The notes under the pieces: model-generated
The model's database searches: none
What the model was told of the DNA's origin: nothing
The model's input: only the letters and a program-made list of their open reading frames with translations
Program-made: the position numbers and the translations under genes
In this document: in pieces, positions 53,691 to 62,975 of the stretch
Layout: each line of letters opens with the position of its first letter
How positions within the stretch are numbered: the stretch's first letter is position 1
Origin: Xylocopa sonorina
Lineage: Eukaryota; Arthropoda; Insecta; Hymenoptera; Apidae
Assembly (NCBI RefSeq): GCF_050948175.1
Contig: NW_027490245.1
Span: forward strand, 372,001-436,000
Length of the DNA: 64,000 nt
Reading direction: 5' to 3'

Positions 53691-55350
53691 TTGAAGTGTA
53701 TGCGAGGTATGCATGACACTTCGCAATGAATATTATATCCTATTATGTAACATAGAAATGAGATGCGACAACGCGTTTTAAGAAGCATTAGAACTCTATT
53801 GCTTCGATACGTACACGTCTGGAAACGTAACTTACCAGAAAGGAAGTGTCGCATTTACATTCTTTTGAAGTGAATACAAGGTATACATGACACTTCGCAA
53901 TGAATATTATAACTTATTATGAAACATGGAAATGACATGCGATATCGCGTTTTAAGAAGCGTTAGAACCCCATTGCTTCGATAAGTAAACATCTGCAAAC
54001 GCCTCTTCCTAGCAAGGAAGTGTTCTATTTACATACTTTTGAAGTGAATACGAGGTATACATGACACTTCGCAATGAATATTATATCTTGTCATGAAACA
54101 TAGAAATGTCATGCGTTATCGCGAATTAGCAAGCTTTAGAAATCTATTGCTTCGATACGTAGTCAGCTGCAAACGCTATTTCCTAGCACGGAAGTGTCGC
54201 ATTTACATCCATTTGAAGTATAGGCGAGACATACATGACACTTCGCAATGAATACTATATATTATCATGAAACATAGATATGAGATGCGATATCGCGAAT
54301 TAGCAAGCTTTAGAAATCTATTGCTTCGATACGTAGGCATCTGCAAACGCTATTTCCAAGCAAGGAAGTGTCGCATTTACATCCATTTGAAGTATAGACG
54401 AGATATACATAAGACTGCACAATGAATACTATATCTTATCATGAAACATAGAAATGAGATGCGATTTGGCGATTTAAGAAGCATTAGAAACCTATTGCTT
54501 CGATACGTAGACATCTGCAAACCCTATCTCCTAGCAAGGAAGTGTCGCATTTACATTATTTTGAAGTGAGTACGAGGTTTACATGACACTTCGCAATGAA
54601 AATTATATCTTAACATGAAGCATAGAAATAAGATGCGACATCGCGTTTTGAGAAGCATTAGAACCCTATTGCTACGATACGTAGATATCTGCAAACGCTA
54701 TTTCCTAGCAAGGAAGTGTCGCGTTTACATTCTTTTGAAATGAATACGAGGTAAGCATGACACTTCGCAACGAATATTATATCTTATCACGAAACATAGA
54801 ATTGAGATGCGATATCGCGATTTAAAAAGCATTAGAACACTATTTCTTCGTTACGGAGTCATCTGCAAACGCTACTTCCTAGCAAGGTATGGTCGCATTT
54901 ACTTTCTTTTGAAGGGAATACGAGGAGTACATAGCACTGCACATTGAATATTATATCATATGGTGAAACATAGGAATGAGATGCGATATCGCGTTTTGAG
55001 AAGCATTAGAACTCTATTGCTTCGATACGTAGTCATCTGCCAACGATATTTCCTAACAAGGAAGTGTCGCATTTAAATTCATTTGAAGAGTAGACGAGAT
55101 ATACATAACACTGCACAATGAATATTATATCTTATCATAAACCATAGAAATGAGGTGCGATATGGCGATTTATGAAGCATCAGAAGTCTATTGCTTCAAT
55201 ACGTATACATCTGCAGACGCTATTTCCTAGCAAGGAAGTGTCGCATTTACAGTCTTTTGAGGTGAATACGAGCTATACATAACACTGCACAATGAATATT
55301 GTATCTTATCATGAAACATAGAAATGAGATGCGATATCGCGGTTTAAGAT

Positions 55351-55606
55351 TGAAGCGGCTGCGCTGCTTCGGTTTTCGCTGTGCGGTAAAGATGGAGGAA
55401 GAAAGAAGGAAGGAAAAGAGAGGGGAAGAACGTTTCGTCCTGGGCCTGCTAGTGGACTCATCAGTAAGGCTACCTAGCAGGCCCTGCCTTAGACGCTGGG
55501 ATATTAGGGACAGTTCAGAACTTCTATATATTGGAAACGATGGGTCATCGGGTACTTTCAGGAAAGTGTAAATGGTGCTGTCCCTCTAGTGGCGAGTGCC
55601 GCCACA
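55351..55606 (-). repeat. 3' LTR of retrotransposon copy 1 (256 bp)
   Basis: On the minus strand this is the downstream LTR. It contains a purine-rich stretch on the plus strand ('aggaagaaagaaggaaggaa'), that is, a polypyrimidine stretch in the element's sense. It appears identical to the 5' LTR at 56153-56408. Confidence 0.9.
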
Positions 55607-55619
55607 TCACCCCCTTGCC
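55607..55619 (-). promoter_or_regulatory. Candidate polypurine tract, copy 1
   Basis: On the minus strand 'ggcaagggggtga' lies immediately before the 3' LTR's TGTGG. The core AAGGGGG is 55610-55616. Its position is right for priming plus-strand synthesis. One T interrupts the purine run next to the LTR. Confidence 0.6.
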
Positions 55620-55807
55620 AGTGGTGAACGATATCCAGCCGTGCGTCTTCGTTATTCAAGGTGTTCCCTCAGGTGCGACGATGTGCGTAGAACCTCGTAT
55701 TGGTTGATTACTGGGTGTAGAATCCGCGATGCCATGTCTGCTGCTCCCTCGGAGCGCGGCGAATGCCGCGGTGCTCAAGCCTAGCCGGCGAGCGCGCTGT
55801 GAGAATA

Positions 55808-56263
55808 CTAGCGCTGTGCAGTCGTATACTCTGCTGTCCTAGGATGGCCCGTGTGTAAACGACGAAATTCGTCGCGCGTTGTGGTAATTGCCGGAAAGTC
55901 CCAGTGATCCTTGCCGGCAGGTCCGGACTCCTGCGAGATCTTCGTGGGCTCGGCGTAGAGGCGTTGCCACCCTAGGAGAGGGGTTACGGTATCGGCGTGC
56001 TGCGGCGGTACCCAAGGCCCAACGATGAATACTTCATCCTCCCAGATGTTCTGGGCGAGGTTGTCGTCGCAGGTGGTATGCTCGACGAGCTGCTTCCTTG
56101 TCTTCCTGTGTCGTAGTAGGCTGCGTGTCCATATCACGTCGGGGTCACCAATTGAAGCGGCTGCGCTGCTTCGGTTTTCGCTGTGCGGTAAAGATGGAGG
56201 AAGAAAGAAGGAAGGAAAAGAGAGGGGAAGAACGTTTCGTCCTGGGCCTGCTAGTGGACTCAT
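55808..56263 (-). CDS. Short gag-leader-like ORF of retrotransposon copy 1 (151 codons)
   Basis: The frame opens in the 5' LTR, reads through the primer binding site (translated as 'IGDPDVIWTR') and ends in the interior. It is the longest frame of the element in sense orientation. The translation shows no zinc knuckle, protease, reverse transcriptase or integrase motif. It is Pro/Ser-rich at the start and mixed later. It is probably the remnant of the start of a gag-like protein of the parent element, or simply an open frame. Expression is not shown. Copies 2 and 3 carry the same frame with a single Gln-to-Pro change relative to copy 1. Confidence 0.4.
   Translation of the reverse strand: MSPLAGPGRNVLPLSFPSFFLPPSLPHSENRSSAAASIGDPDVIWTRSLLRHRKTRKQLVEHTTCDDNLAQNIWEDEVFIVGPWVPPQHADTVTPLLGWQRLYAEPTKISQESGPAGKDHWDFPAITTTRDEFRRLHTGHPRTAEYTTAQR
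56133..56150 (-). promoter_or_regulatory. Candidate tRNA primer binding site, copy 1
   Basis: On the minus strand, two bases after the 5' LTR, the sequence is 'tggtgaccccgacgtgat'. It starts with TGG, as needed to pair with the CCA-3' end of a tRNA. I cannot name the tRNA from memory with confidence. The equivalent sites in the other copies are at 59109-59126 and 62259-62276. Confidence 0.65.
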
Positions 56264-56408
56264 CAGTAAGGCTACCTAGCAGGCCCTGCCTTAGACGCTG
56301 GGATATTAGGGACAGTTCAGAACTTCTATATATTGGAAACGATGGGTCATCGGGTACTTTCAGGAAAGTGTAAATGGTGCTGTCCCTCTAGTGGCGAGTG
56401 CCGCCACA
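56153..56408 (-). repeat. 5' LTR of retrotransposon copy 1 (256 bp)
   Basis: On the minus strand this is the upstream LTR. The open frame at 56263-55808 starts inside it and continues through the primer binding site. The LTR pair shows no difference that I can find by eye, so the insertion was young when the unit was amplified, or conversion has kept the two LTRs alike. Confidence 0.9.
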
Positions 56409-58322
56409 AGATGCATTAGAACTCTATTGCTTCGATACGTAGACACCTGCAAACGCTATTTCCTAGCAAGGAAGTGTCGCATTAACGTCCATTTGAAGCA
56501 TAGACGAGATATACATAACACTGCACAATGAATATTATATCTTATCATGAAACAAAAAAATAAGATGCGATATGGCTATTTAAGAAGCATTAGAACTCTA
56601 TTGCTTCGATACGTAAACATCTGCAAACGCTATTTCCTAGTAAGGAAGTGTCGCATTTATATTCTTTTGAAGTGAATACGAGGTATTCATAACACTGCAC
56701 AATGAATATGATATCTTATCATGAAACATAGAAATGTGACGCGATATCGCGATTTAAGAAGCATTAGATCTCTACTGCTTCGATACGTAGACATCTGCCA
56801 ACGCTACTTCCTTGCAAGGAAGTGTCGCATTTACATTCATTTGAAGTGTATGCGAGGTATGCATGACACTTCGCAATGAATATTATATCCTATTATGTAA
56901 CATAGAAATGAGATGCGACAACGCGTTTTAAGAAGCATTAGAACTCTATTGCTTCGATACGTACACGTCTGGAAACGTAACTTACCAGAAAGGAAGTGTC
57001 GCATTTACATTCTTTTGAAGTGAATACAAGGTATACATGACACTTCGCAATGAATATTATAACTTATTATGAAACATGGAAATGACATGCGATATCGCGT
57101 TTTAAGAAGCGTTAGAACCCCATTGCTTCGATAAGTAAACATCTGCAAACGCCTCTTCCTAGCAAGGAAGTGTTCTATTTACATACTTTTGAAGTGAATA
57201 CGAGGTATACATGACACTTCGCAATGAATATTATATCTTGTCATGAAACATAGAAATGTCATGCGTTATCGCGAATTAGCAAGCTTTAGAAATCTATTGC
57301 TTCGATACGTAGTCAGCTGCAAACGCTATTTCCTAGCACGGAAGTGTCGCATTTACATCCATTTGAAGTATAGGCGAGACATACATGACACTTCGCAATG
57401 AATACTATATATTATCATGAAACATAGATATGAGATGCGATATCGCGAATTAGCAAGCTTTAGAAATCTATTGCTTCGATACGTAGGCATCTGCAAACGC
57501 TATTTCCAAGCAAGGAAGTGTCGCATTTACATCCATTTGAAGTATAGACGAGATATACATAAGACTGCACAATGAATACTATATCTTATCATGAAACATA
57601 GAAATGAGATGCGATTTGGCGATTTAAGAAGCATTAGAAACCTATTGCTTCGATACGTAGACATCTGCAAACGCTATTTCCTAGCAAGGAAGTGTCGCGT
57701 TTACATTCTTTTGAAATGAATACGAGGTAAGCATGACACTTCGCAACGAATATTATATCTTATCACGAAACATAGAATTGAGATGCGATATCGCGATTTA
57801 AAAAGCATTAGAACACTATTTCTTCGTTACGGAGTCATCTGCAAACGCTATTTCCTAGCAAGGTATGGTCGCATTTACTTTCTTTTGAAGGGAATACGAG
57901 GAGTACATAGCACTGCACATTGAATATTATATCATATGGTGAAACATAGGAATGAGATGCGATATCGCGTTTTGAGAAGCATTAGAACTCTATTGCTTCG
58001 ATACGTAGTCATCTGCCAACGATATTTCCTAACAAGGAAGTGTCGCATTTAAATTCATTTGAAGAGTAGACGAGATATACATAACACTGCACAATGAATA
58101 TTATATCTTATCATAAACCATAGAAATGAGGTGCGATATGGCGATTAATGAAGCATCAGAAGTCTATTGCTTCAATACGTATACATCTGCAGACGCTATT
58201 TCCTAGCAAGGAAGTGTCGCATTTACAGTCTTTTGAGGTGAATACGAGCTATACATAACACTGCACAATGAATATTGTATCTTATCATGAAACATAGAAA
58301 TGAGATGCGATATCGCGGTTTA

Positions 58323-59388
58323 AGATTGAAGCGGCTGCGCTGCTTCGGTTTTCGCTGTGCGGTAAAGATGGAGGAAGAAAGAAGGAAGGAAAAGAGAGGG
58401 GAAGAACGTTTCGTCCTGGGCCTGCTAGTGGACTCATCAGTAAGGCTACATAGCAGGCCCTGCCTTAGACGCTGGGATATTAGGGACAGTTCAGAACTTC
58501 TATATATTGGAAACGATGGGTCATCGGGTACTTTCAGGAAAGTGTAAATGGTGCTGTCCCTCTAGTGGCGAGTGCCGCCACATCACCCCCTTGCCAGTGG
58601 TGAACGATATCCAGCCGTGCGTCTTCGTTCTTCAAGGTGTTCCCTCAGGTGCGACGATGTGCGTAGAACCTCGTATTGGTTGATTACTGGGTGTAGAATC
58701 CGCGATGCCATGTCTGCTGCTCCCTCGGAGCGCGGCGAATGCCGCGGTGCTCAAGCCTAGCCGGCGAGCGCGCTGTGAGAATACTAGCGCTGTGCAGTCG
58801 TATACTCTGCTGTCCTAGGATGGCCCGTGTGTAAACGACGAAATTCGTCGCGCGTTGTGGTAATTGCCGGAAAGTCCCAGTGATCCTTGCCGGCAGGTCC
58901 GGACTCCTGCGAGATCTTCGTGGGCTCGGCGTAGAGGCGTGGCCACCCTAGGAGAGGGGTTACGGTATCGGCGTGCTGCGGCGGTACCCAAGGCCCAACG
59001 ATGAATACTTCATCCTCCCAGATGTTCTGGGCGAGGTTGTCGTCGCAGGTGGTATGCTCGACGAGCTGCTTCCTTGTCTTCCTGTGTCGTAGTAGGCTGC
59101 GTGTCCATATCACGTCGGGGTCACCAATTGAAGCGGCTGCGCTGCTTCGGTTTTCGCTGTGCGGTAAAGATGGAGGAAGAAAGAAGGAAGGAAAAGAGAG
59201 GGGAAGAACGTTTCGTCCTGGGCCTGCTAGTGGACTCATCAGTAAGGCTACCTAGCAGGCCCTGCCTTAGACGCTGGGATATTAGGGACAGTTCAGAACT
59301 TCTATATATTGGAAACGATGGGTCATCGGGTACTTTCAGGAAAGTGTAAATGGTGCTGTCCCTCTAGTGGCGAGTGCCGCCACAAGAT
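58323..59388 (-). mobile_element. Non-autonomous LTR retrotransposon, copy 2
   Basis: Same element at the same satellite position as copy 1: LTRs at 58327-58582 and 59129-59384, interior 58583-59128, AGAT at 58323-58326 and 59385-59388. Differences from copy 1 include 'ctacatagcagg' against 'ctacctagcagg' in the 3' LTR only, 'gttcttcaagg' against 'gttattcaagg', and 'gtggccacc' against 'gttgccacc'. The private LTR change arose after the duplication. Confidence 0.9.
58784..59239 (-). CDS. Gag-leader-like ORF of retrotransposon copy 2
   Basis: Same 151-codon frame as in copy 1, open and of equal length, with Pro in place of Gln in the segment 'LLGWPRLYAEP'. No catalytic or zinc-binding motif is present. 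Retention of the frame in three copies reflects recent amplification and does not by itself show selection. Confidence 0.35.
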   Translation of the reverse strand: MSPLAGPGRNVLPLSFPSFFLPPSLPHSENRSSAAASIGDPDVIWTRSLLRHRKTRKQLVEHTTCDDNLAQNIWEDEVFIVGPWVPPQHADTVTPLLGWPRLYAEPTKISQESGPAGKDHWDFPAITTTRDEFRRLHTGHPRTAEYTTAQR

Positions 59389-61472
59389 GCATTAGAACTC
59401 TATTGCTTCGATACGTAGACACCTGCAAACGCTATTTCCTAGCAAGGAAGTGTCGCATTAACGTCCATTTGAAGCATAGACGAGATATACATAACACTGC
59501 ACAATGAATATTATATCTTATCATGAAACAAAAAAATAAGATGCGATATGGCTATTTAAGAAGCATTAGAACTCTATTGCTTCGATACGTAAACATCTGC
59601 AAACGCTATTTCCTAGTAAGGAAGTGTCGCATTTATATTCTTTTGAAGTGAATACGAGGTATTCATAACACTGCACAATGAATATGATATCTTATCATGA
59701 AACATAGAAATGTGACGCGATATCGCGATTTAAGAAGCATTAGATCTCTACTGCTTCGATACGTAGACATCTGCCAACGCTACTTCCTTGCAAGGAAGTG
59801 TCGCATTTACATTCATTTGAAGTGTATGCGAGGTATGCATGACACTTCGCAATGAATATTATATCCTATTATGTAACATAGAAATGAGATGCGACAACGC
59901 GTTTTAAGAAGCATTAGAACTCTATTGCTTCGATACGTACACGTCTGGAAACGTAACTTACCAGAAAGGAAGTGTCGCATTTACATTCTTTTGAAGTGAA
60001 TACAAGGTATACATGACACTTCGCAATGAATATTATAACTTATTATGAAACATGGAAATGACATGCGATATCGCGTTTTAAGAAGCGTTAGAACCCCATT
60101 GCTTCGATAAGTAAACATCTGCAAACGCCTCTTCCTAGCAAGGAAGTGTTCTATTTACATACTTTTGAAGTGAATACGAGGTATACATGACACTTCGCAA
60201 TGAATATTATATCTTGTCATGAAACATAGAAATGTCATGCGTTATCGCGAATTAGCAAGCTTTAGAAATCTATTGCTTCGATACGTAGTCAGCTGCAAAC
60301 GCTATTTCCTAGCACGGAAGTGTCGCATTTACATCCATTTGAAGTATAGGCGAGACATACATGACACTTCGCAATGAATACTATATATTATCATGAAACA
60401 TAGATATGAGATGCGATATCGCGAATTAGCAAGCTTTAGAAATCTATTGCTTCGATACGTAGGCATCTGCAAACGCTATTTCCAAGCAAGGAAGTGTCGC
60501 ATTTACATCCATTTGAAGTATAGACGAGATATACATAAGACTGCACAATGAATACTATATCTTATCATGAAACATAGAAATGAGATGCGATTTGGCGATT
60601 TAAGAAGCATTAGAAACCTATTGCTTCGATACGTAGACATCTGCAAACCCTATCTCCTAGCAAGGAAGTGTCGCATTTACATTATTTTGAAGTGAGTACG
60701 AGGTTTACATGACACTTCGCAATGAAAATTATATCTTAACATGAAACATAGAAATAAGATGCGACATCGCGTTTTGAGAAGCATTAGAACCCTATTGCTA
60801 CGATACGTAGATATCTGCAAACGCTATTTCCTAGCAAGGAAGTGTCGCGTTTACATTCTTTTGAAATGAATACGAGGTAAGCATGACACTTCGCAACGAA
60901 TATTATATCTTATCACGAAACATAGAATTGAGATGCGATATCGCGATTTAAAAAGCATTAGAACACTATTTCTTCGTTACGGAGTCATCTGCAAACGCTA
61001 TCTCCTAGCAAGGTATGGTCGCATTTACTTTCTTTTGAAGGGAATACGAGGAGTACATAGCACTGCACATTGAATATTATATCATATGGTGAAACATAGG
61101 AATGAGATGCGATATCGCGTTTTGAGAAGCATTAGAACTCTATTGCTTCGATACGTAGTCATCTGCCAACGATATTTCCTAACAAGGAAGTGTCGCATTT
61201 AAATTCATTTGAAGAGTAGACGAGATATACATAACACTGCACAATGAATATTATATCTTATCATAAACCATAGAAATGAGGTGCGATATGGCGATTTATG
61301 AAGCATCAGAAGTCTATTGCTTCAATACGTATACATCTGCAGACGCTATTTCCTAGCAAGGAAGTGTCGCATTTACAGTCTTTTGAGGTGAATACGAGCT
61401 ATACATAACACTGCACAATGAATATTGTATCTTATCATGAAACATAGAAATGAGATGCGATATCGCGGTTTA

Positions 61473-62538
61473 AGATTGAAGCGGCTGCGCTGCTTCGGTT
61501 TTCGCTGTGCGGTAAAGATGGAGGAAGAAAGAAGGAAGGAAAAGAGAGGGGAAGAACGTTTCGTCCTGGGCCTGCTAGTGGACTCATCAGTAAGGCTACC
61601 TAGCAGGCCCTGCCTTAGACGCTGGGATATTAGGGACAGTTCAGAACTTCTATATATTGGAAACGATGGGTCATCGGGTACTTTCAGGAAAGTGTAAATG
61701 GTGCTGTCCCTCTAGTGGCGAGTGCCGCCACATCACCCCCTTGCCAGTGGTGAACGACATCCAGCCGTGCGTCTTCGTTCTTCAAGGTGTTCCCTCAGGT
61801 GCGACGATGTGCGTAGAACCTCGTATTGGTTGATTACTGGGTGTAGAATCCGCGATGCCATGTCTGCTGCTCCCTCGGAGCGCGGCGAATGCCGCGGTGC
61901 TCAAGCCTAGCCGGCGAGCGCGCTGTGAGAATACTAGCGCTGTGCAGTCGTATACTCTGCTGTCCTAGGATGGCCCGTGTGTAAACGACGAAATTCGTCG
62001 CGCGTTGTGGTAATTGCCGGAAAGTCCCAGTGATCCTTGCCGGCAGGTCCGGACTCCTGCGAGATCTTCGTGGGCTCGGCGTAGAGGCGTGGCCACCCTA
62101 GGAGAGGGGTTACGGTATCGGCGTGCTGCGGCGGTACCCAAGGCCCAACGATGAATACTTCATCCTCCCAGATGTTCTGGGCGAGGTTGTCGTCGCAGGT
62201 GGTATGCTCGACGAGCTGCTTCCTTGTCTTCCTGTGTCGTAGTAGGCTGCGTGTCCATATCACGTCGGGGTCACCAATTGAAGCGGCTGCGCTGCTTCGG
62301 TTTTCGCTGTGCGGTAAAGATGGAGGAAGAAAGAAGGAAGGAAAAGAGAGGGGAAGAACGTTTCGTCCTGGGCCTGCTAGTGGACTCATCAGTAAGGCTA
62401 CCTAGCAGGCCCTGCCTTAGACGCTGGGATATTAGGGACAGTTCAGAACTTCTATATATTGGAAACGATGGGTCATCGGGTACTTTCAGGAAAGTGTAAA
62501 TGGTGCTGTCCCTCTAGTGGCGAGTGCCGCCACAAGAT
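61473..62538 (-). mobile_element. Non-autonomous LTR retrotransposon, copy 3
   Basis: Same element and target site again: LTRs at 61477-61732 and 62279-62534, interior 61733-62278, AGAT at 61473-61476 and 62535-62538. It shares 'gttcttcaagg' and 'gtggccacc' with copy 2 and has a private 'gaacgacatcc' where the other copies have 'gaacgatatcc'. Copies 2 and 3 are thus closer to each other than to copy 1 at the sites I can compare. Confidence 0.9.
61934..62389 (-). CDS. Gag-leader-like ORF of retrotransposon copy 3
   Basis: 151 codons, with the same Pro variant as copy 2. It begins in the 5' LTR and has no recognisable domain, as in the other copies. Confidence 0.35.
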   Translation of the reverse strand: MSPLAGPGRNVLPLSFPSFFLPPSLPHSENRSSAAASIGDPDVIWTRSLLRHRKTRKQLVEHTTCDDNLAQNIWEDEVFIVGPWVPPQHADTVTPLLGWPRLYAEPTKISQESGPAGKDHWDFPAITTTRDEFRRLHTGHPRTAEYTTAQR

Positions 62539-62975
62539 GCATTAGAACTCTATTGCTTCGATACGTAGACACCTGCAAACGCTATTTCCTAGCAAGGAAG
62601 TGTCGCATTAACGTCCATTTGAAGCATAGACGAGATATACATAACACTGCACAATGAATATTATATCTTATCATGAAACAAAAAAATAAGATGCGATATG
62701 GCTATTTAAGAAGCATTAGAACTCTATTGCTTCGATACGTAAACATCTGCAAACGCTATTTCCTAGTAAGGAAGTGTCGCATTTATATTCTTTTGAAGTG
62801 AATACGAGGTATTCATAACACTGCACAATGAATATGATATCTTATCATGAAACATAGAAATGTGACGCGATATCGCGATTTAAGAAGCATTAGATCTCTA
62901 CTGCTTCGATACGTAGACATCTGCCAACGCTACTTCCTTGCAAGGAAGTGTCGCATTTACATTCATTTGATGCGT

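Larger units (their letters stand above)
55347..56412 (-). mobile_element. Non-autonomous (TRIM-like) LTR retrotransposon, copy 1
   Basis: Read on the minus strand the element runs 56408 to 55351 (1058 bp). Two 256-bp direct repeats (55351-55606 and 56153-56408) appear identical, and on the minus strand begin TGTGG and end TTCA, so they are TG...CA LTRs. A primer binding site starts two bases inside the 5' LTR and a purine-rich tract directly precedes the 3' LTR. The 4-bp flank AGAT is duplicated (55347-55350 and 56409-56412). Removing element plus one AGAT restores a normal satellite monomer ('ggtttaagatgcattagaac'). The 546-bp interior has no room for reverse transcriptase or integrase, so it must have used proteins from another element. 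The 4-bp duplication suggests a Gypsy-like parent (inference). Confidence 0.9.
53701..62975 (-). repeat. 12-monomer higher-order repeat carrying an LTR retrotransposon, three copies
   Basis: The diagnostic string 'tgcgaggtatgcatgacact' occurs at 53701, 56851 and 59826. Unit 1 is 3150 bp: about 2092 bp of satellite (12 monomers) plus a 1058-bp retrotransposon. Unit 2 is 2975 bp and lacks exactly one monomer (matching about 54,530-54,704 of unit 1). Unit 3 is again about 3150 bp and ends near 62,975. The element sits at the identical position, with identical flanks and duplications, in all three. It therefore inserted once and was then copied with the satellite. Confidence 0.93.

Noticed and set aside
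55299..56373. Plus-strand ORFs of 62-91 codons in the retrotransposon (and their copies in units 2 and 3)
   Set aside because: They are antisense to the element's LTR/PBS/PPT polarity, begin in satellite or LTR, and show no domain.
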